Shown here one piece after another: positions 1 through 5,571 of a stretch of 5,571 bases of DNA. Position 1 is the stretch's first letter; each line of letters opens with the position of its first letter. Made by a program: the position numbers and the translations under genes. The stretch spans positions 1-5,571 of the forward strand of contig JASLFM010000209.1 in the NCBI GenBank assembly GCA_030150585.1, given 5' to 3'. Below the pieces are notes generated by a model, which ran no database searches, was not told where the DNA came from, and saw only the letters and a list, made by a program, of their open reading frames with translations. The DNA comes from Acidovorax sp. (GTDB lineage Bacteria; Pseudomonadota; Gammaproteobacteria; Burkholderiales; Burkholderiaceae_C).

Positions 1-147
1 GTGGGCCGCCGCATCCTCCAGTCGAGCGGCAACAAGGCCTGGGACGATGCCGTGCTGCGCGCGCTGGACAAGACCGAGACCTTGCCGCGCGACGTGGACG
101 GCCGCGTGCCCTCGTCGCTCGTCATCGGCTTCCGGCCCCAGGACTGA
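1..147 (+). CDS. tolA: C-terminal end of a TolA/TonB-like cell-envelope protein (5' truncated)
   Basis: Only the last 48 codons are in the window; the reading frame is open from base 1 and stops at TGA 145-147. The peptide reads GRRILQSSGNKAWDDAVLRA, then a KTETLPRD segment, then DGRVPSSLVIGFRP near the end. This order (SSG-x-K-x-WD-x-AV-x-RA, then LPRD-x-DGRVP, then a closing beta strand ending FRP) matches the C-terminal domain of betaproteobacterial TolA. In that family the domain is periplasmic and links the inner-membrane TolQR motor to outer-membrane partners. TonB has a similar fold, so a TonB-family energy transducer is the main alternative. The GTG at base 1 is probably an internal valine, not the start, because the domain begins upstream of the window. 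The gene ends at a terminator, and the next gene converges on it from the opposite strand, so this looks like the last gene of its operon. Confidence 0.75.
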   Translation: MGRRILQSSGNKAWDDAVLRALDKTETLPRDVDGRVPSSLVIGFRPQD

Positions 148-161
148 GTCCTACACCCCTG

Positions 162-197
162 AAAAAACAAGGCCCGCACCTGCGGGCCTGTTTCTTT
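162..197. terminator. Bidirectional intrinsic terminator between convergent genes
   Basis: A GC-rich inverted repeat, AGGCCCGCA at 170-178 and TGCGGGCCT at 181-189, forms a stem of eight to nine pairs with a very small loop. On the plus strand it is followed by GTTTCTTT (190-197). Read on the minus strand, the same stem is followed by TTGTTTTTTC (complement of 161-170), a better T-run. It lies 15 bases after the stop of the TolA-like gene and 15 bases beyond the stop of the minus-strand transporter gene, so it can serve both. Confidence 0.88.
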
Positions 198-211
198 GGA
201 AGCCGCGCAGC

Positions 212-1546
212 TCAGTCGCGCCGCTCAATCAGCCGGTTGATGCGCAACGCGCCCAGCGTGCACACCACGCCCGACAGCAGGTAGAGCGACACTGCCCCCA
301 AACCAAAGCGCGCCGACAGGCCCAGCGCCACCAGCGGCGCAAACGCGGCACCAAAGAGCCATGCCAGATCCGCCGACAGCGCAGCGCCGGTATAGCGGTA
401 CTGCGTAGAGAAGTTGGCGGTGACGGTGCCCGATGCCTGACCGTAGGACAGGCCCAGCAGCACGAAGCCCACGAGCAGGAAGACGTTGTTACCCATGGCG
501 CCAGCGCCGAGCAGCCAGGGCACCGAGAAACTGAAGAGTCCGATCAGCACCGCCATGGTGCCCAGCAGGTTGCGGCGTCCCACCCGGTCCGCGAGCCAGC
601 CCGACACCATGATGGCGCCCGCAGCGAGGAAGGCCCCCACGATCTGCACGCCAAGCACATGCGTCATGGACTGCTCGGAGTACATGGAGATCCATGACAG
701 CGGAAACACCGTCACGAGATGGAACAGCGCGAAGCTCGCAAGCGCGGCGAACGCGCCAAGCAGCACGTTGCCCCCTTCATCGGCCAGCACCCGCGCGACG
801 CCCACAGGCTGCAACTCGCGCTCCTGCAGCAATTCGGCATAGGACTGCCCCACGACCAGCCGCAGCCGCGCGAACAACGCCACCACGTTGATGGCGAACG
901 CCACGAAGAACGGATAGCGCCAGCCCCACTCCAGGAACTCTTCCACGCTGAGGCTGCTGTACAGATAGGCGAACAGGCTGGCAGCCAGCACGAAGCCCAC
1001 CGGTGCGCCCAACTGGCCGATCATGGCGTACCAGCCCCGGCGCTCCGGTGGCGCCGCCATGGCCAGCAGCGAAGGCAGGCCATCCCACGTGCCGCCGAGC
1101 GCCAGGCCCTGGCCAAAGCGCAGGATCACGAGCGCAACGATGGCTGTCACGCCCACCGACTGGTAGCTCGGCAGAAAGGCCATGCCTGCCGTGCAGGCCC
1201 CCAGCAGGAACAGCGAGATCGTGAGCTTGGTGCCGCGCCCCCAGCGGCGCTGAACGGCCATTGAGATGGCCGTGCCCAGGGGCCGCGCCACGAAAGCAAG
1301 GGCAAAGATGGCAAAGGCCATCAGCGTGCCATCCAGGCGCGAGAGGAAGGGAAAGAGAAGGGACGGGAAGACCAGAACGCTCGCGATGCCGAATACGAAG
1401 AAATCGAAGTACTCGGAAGACCGACCGATGATCACACCCACGGCGATTTCACTGGGCGTCACGTCTTCGTGCGTGTTCGCCCGTGCAAGAGAGTCCGCAC
1501 CTTCGAAGCCCGGCATGGGCAGTGCTGCAGAACCGTGGACGTTCAT
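212..1546 (-). CDS. MFS transporter, metabolite:H+ symporter-like
   Basis: This 444-residue protein has about twelve hydrophobic segments and is an inner-membrane secondary transporter of the major facilitator superfamily. The first helix region (residues about 37-66) contains SSEYFDFFVFG, the counterpart of the EWYDF motif of the metabolite:H+ symporter group (ProP, KgtP and ShiA relatives). RFGQGLALGGTWDG (143-156) and GWRYPFFVAFAIN (208-220) fit the same group. The loop motif in the second half, GWLADRVGRR (316-325), is intact. The equivalent loop in the first half (about 91-105, ISMAVQRRWGRG) lacks the usual glycine and acidic residue. The substrate cannot be read from sequence; a carboxylate or other small organic solute is plausible for the group. 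The ATG at 1546-1544 is preceded by a strong ribosome binding site. The gene stands alone, convergent with the TolA-like gene and divergent from cyo. I found no convincing minus-strand promoter. Confidence 0.9.
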   Translation of the reverse strand: MNVHGSAALPMPGFEGADSLARANTHEDVTPSEIAVGVIIGRSSEYFDFFVFGIASVLVFPSLLFPFLSRLDGTLMAFAIFALAFVARPLGTAISMAVQRRWGRGTKLTISLFLLGACTAGMAFLPSYQSVGVTAIVALVILRFGQGLALGGTWDGLPSLLAMAAPPERRGWYAMIGQLGAPVGFVLAASLFAYLYSSLSVEEFLEWGWRYPFFVAFAINVVALFARLRLVVGQSYAELLQERELQPVGVARVLADEGGNVLLGAFAALASFALFHLVTVFPLSWISMYSEQSMTHVLGVQIVGAFLAAGAIMVSGWLADRVGRRNLLGTMAVLIGLFSFSVPWLLGAGAMGNNVFLLVGFVLLGLSYGQASGTVTANFSTQYRYTGAALSADLAWLFGAAFAPLVALGLSARFGLGAVSLYLLSGVVCTLGALRINRLIERRD

Positions 1547-1553
1547 TCAAAAA

Positions 1554-1560
1554 CTCCTTA
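1554..1560 (-). promoter_or_regulatory. Shine-Dalgarno site of the MFS gene
   Basis: On the minus strand the sequence TAAGGAG lies seven bases before the ATG at 1546. It is nearly the full anti-16S complement at ideal spacing, and it fixes the start of the transporter gene. Confidence 0.9.
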
Positions 1561-1670
1561 TCTGACTGACACGCCTCCGTTCTACACCCAAGCACTCCCC
1601 TCAGCAAGCGCGCTTTCACTATGGGCATCCCCCGCCCGTCAAGTCCCCACTGCCCCTTTTATGCACCTTT

Positions 1671-1684
1671 TTGATGCGCATCAC
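1671..1684. promoter_or_regulatory. FNR/Anr-type binding site (candidate)
   Basis: TTGATGCGCATCAC matches nine of the ten fixed positions of the FNR/Anr consensus TTGAT-N4-ATCAA. Its core TGATGCGCATCA is a perfect 12-base palindrome. It lies in the divergent region between the transporter and cyoA, centred about 90 bases upstream of the start point predicted for the cyo promoter. FNR-family proteins are known oxygen-responsive regulators of terminal oxidase genes; use of this site here is inferred. Another CRP/FNR-family member could recognise it instead. Confidence 0.55.
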
Positions 1685-1717
1685 CCCTCACGAGACGGAG
1701 AAAGCCCCCTTTGACCC

Positions 1718-1739
1718 TGGACAAAATGTCCAATGGACA
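1718..1739. repeat. Three-half-site inverted/direct repeat array, candidate operator
   Basis: Three copies of one hexamer sit in 22 bases: TGGACA (1718-1723), its complement TGTCCA (1727-1732), and TGGACA again (1734-1739). The first two form an inverted repeat with a 3-base centre (AAA). The last two form one with a 1-base centre (A). The outer two are an 8-base direct repeat, TGGACAAA, with starts 16 bases apart. The third copy coincides with the predicted -35 hexamer of the cyo promoter. This is the layout of a transcription factor operator, but I cannot name the regulator. Confidence 0.55.
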
Positions 1740-1761
1740 AATTCGCTAGCGGTATTACATT
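1734..1761 (+). promoter_or_regulatory. Candidate sigma70 promoter of the cyo operon
   Basis: The -35 candidate TGGACA (1734-1739) matches five of six bases of TTGACA. The -10 candidate TACATT (1756-1761) matches four of six of TATAAT. The spacer is 16 bases. Transcription would begin near 1768, giving a leader of about 50 bases before cyoA. The surrounding stretch is visibly more AT-rich than the coding DNA. It is assigned from sequence alone. Confidence 0.5.
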
Positions 1762-1779
1762 CGGCGCATTCAGTCATTC

Positions 1780-1802
1780 GCGTTTTCCCTAAACGCCTTT
1801 TT
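1780..1802 (+). other. Leader hairpin followed by a T-run upstream of cyoA
   Basis: GCGTTT (1780-1785) can pair with AAACGC (1791-1796) across a 5-base loop, TCCCT. Two bases later there is a run of five T (1798-1802). The shape is that of a weak intrinsic terminator or attenuator between the predicted cyo promoter and the cyoA start. The stem has only six pairs, three of them A-T, so strong termination is unlikely. It may be chance. Confidence 0.3.
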
Positions 1803-1816
1803 GTCGCGCCCCCAGC

Positions 1817-2872
1817 ATGCTCAAAACCAAGGAATTCCGCGGTCCCGCCTGGCTTGCCTCGGCCGCCCTGACCGCCGGCCTCGCCGGCTGCAGCAAGGCC
1901 GTCGTACTCAACCCGGCAGGCGACGTCGCCGCCCAGCAAGGCCAGTTGGTCATCACGGCCACTCTGCTGATGCTCATCATCATCGTGCCGGTGATCCTGC
2001 TCACGCTCCTGTTCGCCTGGAAATACCGCCAGGGCAACACCGAGGCCGAGTACGACCCCGAATGGCATCACTCCACCACGCTGGAGCTGGTGATCTGGAC
2101 CGTTCCGCTGATGATCATCATCGCGCTGGGTGCCCTCACCTGGATCGGCACCCACAAGCTCGACCCTTACCGCCCGCTGGACCGCATCGACGCGAACCGC
2201 CCTGTGGCTACCGATGTCAAGCCTTTGGAGGTGCAGGTGGTTGCCATGGACTGGAAGTGGCTGTTCTTCTACCCCGAGCAGGGCATCGCGACCGTGAACG
2301 AACTGGCCGCGCCTGTGGACCGTCCGATCCTGTTCAAGCTCACGGCCACCTCGACCATGAACGCCTTCTACGTGCCCGACCTGGCCGGCATGATCTACGC
2401 CATGCCCGGCATGCAGACCGAGCTCAACGCGGTGATCAACAAGCCCGGCGTGTTCCACGGGATGGCCTCGCACTACAGCGGTGCCGGCTTTTCGGGCATG
2501 ACCTTCAAGTTCCACGGCCTGTCCGACGCGGACTTTGCACAATGGGTGCAAAAGGCCAAGCAGGAAGGCAAGCCGCTCGACAGCGCCACCTACCTGCAGT
2601 TGGCCAAACCCAGCGAGCGCGACCCCGTGCAACGCTTCTCCACCGTGGAGGAAGGCTTGTACGGCAAGGTGCTCAACCGCTGCGTCGAAGACGGCAAGAT
2701 GTGCATGCACCACATGATGGCCATCGATGCCAACGGCGGCGAGGCCTACCTCAAGGCCACGGGACTGAACCTGCCCCAGGACGTCTGCACGGTGAACAAC
2801 GCCTCCCAGGTGCTTGCAGCCCTCGACATCCGCGACGCGCGCAACGCACCGACCCCCGCCATCCCGCAATAA
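1817..2872 (+). CDS. cyoA: Cytochrome bo3 ubiquinol oxidase subunit II
   Basis: This 351-residue protein is subunit II of a haem-copper quinol oxidase, anchored in the inner membrane with its main domain in the periplasm. A lipoprotein signal peptide ends in the lipobox LAGC, with Cys25 as the predicted lipidated residue. Two membrane helices follow (about 43-67 and 90-111), then a cupredoxin-fold domain (about 136-232). Residues 178-228 (STMNAFYVPDLAGMIYAMPG, then SHYSGAGFSGM) closely follow E. coli CyoA and lack the Cys-x3-Cys and His ligands of the CuA centre, so electrons should come from quinol rather than cytochrome c. The tail (about 237-287) resembles the CyoA C-terminal arm, and an unusual Cys/Met/His patch follows at 289-301. 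The ATG at 1817 is chosen because it gives a proper signal peptide and an in-frame stop lies at 1790-1792. No clear Shine-Dalgarno precedes it. It is the first gene of the cyo operon, 16 bases before cyoB. Confidence 0.96.
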   Translation: MLKTKEFRGPAWLASAALTAGLAGCSKAVVLNPAGDVAAQQGQLVITATLLMLIIIVPVILLTLLFAWKYRQGNTEAEYDPEWHHSTTLELVIWTVPLMIIIALGALTWIGTHKLDPYRPLDRIDANRPVATDVKPLEVQVVAMDWKWLFFYPEQGIATVNELAAPVDRPILFKLTATSTMNAFYVPDLAGMIYAMPGMQTELNAVINKPGVFHGMASHYSGAGFSGMTFKFHGLSDADFAQWVQKAKQEGKPLDSATYLQLAKPSERDPVQRFSTVEEGLYGKVLNRCVEDGKMCMHHMMAIDANGGEAYLKATGLNLPQDVCTVNNASQVLAALDIRDARNAPTPAIPQ

Positions 2873-2875
2873 GCT

Positions 2876-2881
2876 GAAGAG
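2876..2881 (+). promoter_or_regulatory. Shine-Dalgarno site of cyoB
   Basis: GAAGAG lies seven bases before the ATG at 2889, within the 16-base gap after the cyoA stop. It is a moderate purine-rich site at good spacing and supports this start. Confidence 0.6.
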
Positions 2882-2888
2882 ATAAGAC

Positions 2889-4889
2889 ATGTCCGAAACC
2901 ACTTCTCTGTCTCAGCTGGTCCTCGGCCGGTTGAACTGGGACTCCGTACCGATGGCGCACGAGCCCATCGTGCTGTGGACCTTCATCGCTGTCGTGCTGG
3001 GCGGCATCGTGGTGCTGGCCGCACTCACCAAGTTCCGCCTCTGGGGCCCCCTGTGGCGCGACTGGATCTGCAGCATCGACCACAAGAAGATCGGCATCAT
3101 GTACATGGTGCTGGGCATCGTGATGCTGCTGCGCGGCTTCGCCGATGCCGTCATGATGCGCCTGCAGCAGGCCATGGCCTTCGGTGACAACCTGGGCTAC
3201 CTGCCGCCACACCACTACGACCAGATCTTCACGGCGCACGGCGTGATCATGATCTTCTTCGTGGCCATGCCGCTGGTCACAGGCCTGATGAACTACCTCG
3301 TGCCGCTGCAAATCGGCGCGCGCGACGTGTCGTTCCCGTTCCTCAACAACTTCAGCTTCTGGATGACCACGGCAGGCGCCGTCCTCGTCATGGTCTCGCT
3401 GTTCCTGGGCGAGTTCTCCACCTCGGGCTGGCTGGCGCTGTCCAACCTCGGGGCGCAGAACCCGGGCGTGGGGCTGGACTACTACATCTGGGCATTGCAG
3501 ATTGCCGGGGTGGGCACGACGCTGTCGGGCATCAACCTGATCGTCACGATCATCAAGATGCGCGCCCCCGGCATGAACCTCATGAAGATGCCCGTCTTCA
3601 CCTGGACCGCGCTGTGCACCAACGCGCTGATCGTGGCCTCGTTCCCGGTGCTCACGGCCGCGCTCGTGCTGATGTCGCTGGACCGCTACGTCGGCACCAA
3701 CTTCTTCACGAACGACCTCGGCGGCAACGCCATGCTGTACGTGAACCTGATCTGGATCTGGGGCCACCCCGAGGTCTACATCCTGGTGCTGCCCGCCTTC
3801 GGCGTGTTCTCCGAAGTCGTGGCCACGTTCTGCAAGAAGCGCCTGTTCGGCTACACCTCCATGGTGTACGCCACGGTGTGTATCACCATCCTGTCGTACC
3901 TGGTGTGGCTGCACCACTTCTTCACCATGGGCTCGGGTGCGAGCGTGAACACCTTCTTCGGCATCACGACGATGATCATCTCGATCCCGACGGGCGCCAA
4001 GATCTTCAACTGGCTGTTCACGATGTACAAGGGCCGCATCCGCTTCACCGTGCCCATGCTGTGGACCGTGGGCTTCATGTGCACCTTCGCCATCGGCGGC
4101 ATGACCGGCGTGCTACTGGCCGTGCCCCCAGCCGACTTCGTGCTGCACAACAGCCTGTTCCTGATTGCGCACTTCCACAACGTGATCATCGGCGGCGTGG
4201 TGTTCGCCATGTTCGCGGGCATCAACTACTGGTTCCCGAAGGCCTTCGGCTACAAGCTCGACGAGTTCTGGGGCAAGTGCTCGTTCTGGTTCTGGCTGGT
4301 GGGCTTCTGGGTCGCGTTCACGCCGCTGTACGTCCTGGGCCTGATGGGCGTGACCCGCCGCGCCAACCATTTCGAGGACCCGTCGCTGCAGATCTGGTTC
4401 GTGATCGCCGCCTGCGGGGCCGCGCTGATCGCTCTGGGCATCGGCAGCTTCCTGATCCAGCTCGTGGTGAGCTACCTCAAGCGCGACCAGTTGCGCGATG
4501 TGACGGGCGACCCCTGGGATGGCCGCACGCTCGAGTGGGCCACCTCGTCGCCCCCTCCCAGCTACAACTTCGCCTTCACGCCCGTGGTGCATGAGATCGA
4601 CGCCTGGTGGGACATGAAGAAGCAGGGCTACCAGCGTCCGCTCACCGGCTTCAAGCCCATCCACATGCCCGCCAATACGGGCGCTGGTGTGGTGATCTCG
4701 GGCCTGTCGCTGGTCTGCGGCTTCGCGCTGATCTGGCACATGTGGCCCCTGGCCGCCGCGTCGTTCGTAGCCGTGGTGCTTGCCGCCATCGTCCACACGT
4801 TCAACTACAAGCGCGATTTCTACATCCCCGCCGCCGAAGTGACGGAGACCGAAAACGCCCGCACCCAACTGCTTGCACGCCATGTCTGA
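2889..4889 (+). CDS. cyoB: Cytochrome bo3 ubiquinol oxidase subunit I
   Basis: This 666-residue protein (E. coli CyoB has 663) is the catalytic subunit that oxidises ubiquinol, reduces oxygen to water and pumps protons. It aligns with E. coli CyoB almost without gaps from residue 15 on and should have about 15 membrane helices. The ligands are visible: His117 and His430 for the low-spin haem, His428 for the high-spin haem, and His293, His342 and His343 for CuB, with the cross-link Tyr297 in GHPEVY. D-channel residues Asn135, Asp146, Asn153 and Glu295 are present, as are K-channel Thr368 and Lys371. Quinol-site residues Arg82, Asp86 and His109 (RGFADA and PPHHY) are kept, which supports quinol as donor. 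The haem may be O or A type; sequence does not decide. The stop overlaps cyoC by 8 bases, suggesting translational coupling. Nothing indicates damage or transfer. Confidence 0.98.
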   Translation: MSETTSLSQLVLGRLNWDSVPMAHEPIVLWTFIAVVLGGIVVLAALTKFRLWGPLWRDWICSIDHKKIGIMYMVLGIVMLLRGFADAVMMRLQQAMAFGDNLGYLPPHHYDQIFTAHGVIMIFFVAMPLVTGLMNYLVPLQIGARDVSFPFLNNFSFWMTTAGAVLVMVSLFLGEFSTSGWLALSNLGAQNPGVGLDYYIWALQIAGVGTTLSGINLIVTIIKMRAPGMNLMKMPVFTWTALCTNALIVASFPVLTAALVLMSLDRYVGTNFFTNDLGGNAMLYVNLIWIWGHPEVYILVLPAFGVFSEVVATFCKKRLFGYTSMVYATVCITILSYLVWLHHFFTMGSGASVNTFFGITTMIISIPTGAKIFNWLFTMYKGRIRFTVPMLWTVGFMCTFAIGGMTGVLLAVPPADFVLHNSLFLIAHFHNVIIGGVVFAMFAGINYWFPKAFGYKLDEFWGKCSFWFWLVGFWVAFTPLYVLGLMGVTRRANHFEDPSLQIWFVIAACGAALIALGIGSFLIQLVVSYLKRDQLRDVTGDPWDGRTLEWATSSPPPSYNFAFTPVVHEIDAWWDMKKQGYQRPLTGFKPIHMPANTGAGVVISGLSLVCGFALIWHMWPLAAASFVAVVLAAIVHTFNYKRDFYIPAAEVTETENARTQLLARHV

Positions 4890-5517
4890 TATCCGCTATT
4901 CCGCCGGCGCAGCCGCGGGCGCCCTGCCCTCGCGCGCCTACCACCTCGCTGAAGAACCCCATCCCGAGAACGGCACTGCACTGGGCTTCTGGCTCTACCT
5001 GATGAGCGACTGCCTCATCTTCGCAGCGTTGTTCGCCACCTACGGCGTGCTCGGCCGCAGTTACGCAGCAGGCCCCACGGGCGCGCAGCTCTTCGATCTG
5101 CCGCTGGTGGCCCTCAACACGGCGTTCCTGCTGCTGTCGTCCATCACCTTCGGCTTCGCCATGCTGCGCAAGCAGATGAACGACGTGAAGGGCACGCTGG
5201 CATGGCTCGCTGTCACGGGCCTGTTCGGCCTGGGCTTCCTGGGCCTGGAGCTGTACGAGTTCTCGCACCTGATCCACGAAGGCGCGGGCCCGCAGCGCAG
5301 CGCCTTCCTGTCCGCCTTCTTCACGCTGGTGGGCACGCACGGCCTGCACGTCACCTTCGGCCTGGTCTGGCTCGTGGTGCTGATGCTGCAGATCGGCAAG
5401 CATGGCCTGATCCATGAGAACAAGCGCCGCCTGATGTGCCTGTCGATGTTCTGGCACTTCCTGGACGTGGTCTGGATCGGCGTCTTCACCTTCGTGTACC
5501 TGATGGGAGTGCTGTAA
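4882..5517 (+). CDS. cyoC: Cytochrome bo3 ubiquinol oxidase subunit III
   Basis: This 211-residue membrane protein (E. coli CyoC has 204) is subunit III of the oxidase, a non-catalytic subunit that holds no metal and stabilises the complex. Five hydrophobic helices are seen at about 33-56, 73-93, 106-127, 140-170 and 186-208, as in the CyoC type. Family landmarks are GFWLYLMSDC (35-44), GLELYEF (121-127), SAFFTLVGTHGLHVT (144-158) and MCLSMFWHFLDVVW (185-198). The N-terminus (1-32) is less conserved and lacks the His-rich run of E. coli CyoC. I chose ATG 4882, whose ATGTCTGA contains the cyoB stop. A TTG three codons upstream, at 4873, is possible but less likely. No clear Shine-Dalgarno is present, so translation probably depends on ribosomes finishing cyoB. 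Confidence 0.97.
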   Translation: MSDIRYSAGAAAGALPSRAYHLAEEPHPENGTALGFWLYLMSDCLIFAALFATYGVLGRSYAAGPTGAQLFDLPLVALNTAFLLLSSITFGFAMLRKQMNDVKGTLAWLAVTGLFGLGFLGLELYEFSHLIHEGAGPQRSAFLSAFFTLVGTHGLHVTFGLVWLVVLMLQIGKHGLIHENKRRLMCLSMFWHFLDVVWIGVFTFVYLMGVL

Positions 5518-5571
5518 ATGAGCGCACAACACACGCATGCACATGCCCACGCCGGGCATGACGACCACCAC
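5518..5571 (+). CDS. cyoD: Cytochrome bo3 ubiquinol oxidase subunit IV, N-terminus only
   Basis: An ATG directly follows the cyoC stop with no intervening base and opens a frame that runs off the right edge after 18 codons. The visible peptide begins MSAQHTHAHAHAG and has seven histidines in 18 residues. A short His-rich cytoplasmic N-terminus before the first helix is common in CyoD. The position right after cyoC is where cyoD lies in cyo operons. No domain is visible, so the call rests on gene order and the His-rich start. Confidence 0.85.
   Translation, partial: MSAQHTHAHAHAGHDDHH

Noticed and set aside
1616..1642. Minus-strand promoter for the transporter using TTGACG at 1642-1637
   Set aside because: The only -10-like hexamers downstream are poor or at spacings of 13-15 bases, so the promoter cannot be supported.
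1711..1716. TTGACC as the -35 element of cyo
   Set aside because: At a 17-base spacer the next hexamer is TGGACA, which does not resemble a -10; the promoter at 1734-1761 fits better.
1801..2877. 358-codon plus-strand frame overlapping cyoA in another phase
   Set aside because: The Arg/Pro/His-rich product is typical of an out-of-phase frame; the cyoA frame has a lipoprotein signal, helices and family motifs.
1688..2902. 404-codon minus-strand open frame opposite cyoA
   Set aside because: It lies antisense to a clearly conserved gene, its product is rich in His, Gly, Val and Arg with no recognisable domain, and long shadow frames are expected at this GC content.
2751..3917. 388-codon minus-strand open frame opposite cyoB, and similar ones at 4113-4883 and 4801-5571
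   Set aside because: They are antisense shadows of cyoB and cyoC with low-complexity His/Gln/Glu/Arg-rich products and no sign of independent coding.
4873..4881. TTG start for cyoC three codons before the ATG
   Set aside because: No better ribosome binding site supports it, and ATG 4882 is a normal overlapping coupled start.
1817..4889. Cytochrome c oxidase (aa3-type) subunits II and I
   Set aside because: Subunit II lacks CuA ligands and both subunits follow CyoA and CyoB throughout, with quinol-site residues present in subunit I.

Overview
The window is high-GC chromosomal DNA whose codon use and protein sequences suggest a betaproteobacterium, most likely Burkholderiales of the Comamonadaceae type (Acidovorax-like). 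That placement is an inference from protein resemblance, not from a marker gene. No mobile element, CRISPR array, rRNA or tRNA is visible.

Layout: (1) Bases 1-147 hold the 3' end of a plus-strand gene whose product ends in a TolA/TonB-like C-terminal domain. (2) A short gap with a bidirectional intrinsic terminator separates it from (3) a minus-strand gene for a 444-residue major facilitator transporter (bases 212-1546), resembling the metabolite:H+ symporter group. (4) A 270-base divergent intergenic region (1547-1816) follows. It carries a good Shine-Dalgarno sequence for the transporter, an FNR/Anr-like palindrome, a compact array of three TGGACA/TGTCCA half-sites over a candidate sigma70 promoter, and a small hairpin with a T-run just before the next gene. 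(5) From 1817 to the right edge lies the start of a cytochrome bo3-type ubiquinol oxidase operon, cyoA-cyoB-cyoC-cyoD. The genes are tightly packed (16-base gap, 8-base overlap, zero-base gap), and cyoD is cut after 18 codons.

The cyo products form one inner-membrane complex. CyoB holds the haems, CuB and the quinol site, and all its expected ligand and proton-channel residues are present. CyoA is a lipoprotein subunit lacking the CuA ligands of cytochrome c oxidases, which marks the enzyme as a quinol oxidase. CyoC and CyoD are the small membrane subunits. Together they take electrons from ubiquinol to oxygen and pump protons. The FNR-like site and the half-site array suggest that expression responds to oxygen or to respiratory or metabolic state, but this is inference from sequence motifs.

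The coding content is ordinary core metabolism and I do not see a new biological system. The least explained part is the intergenic region, chiefly the three-half-site array at 1718-1739.
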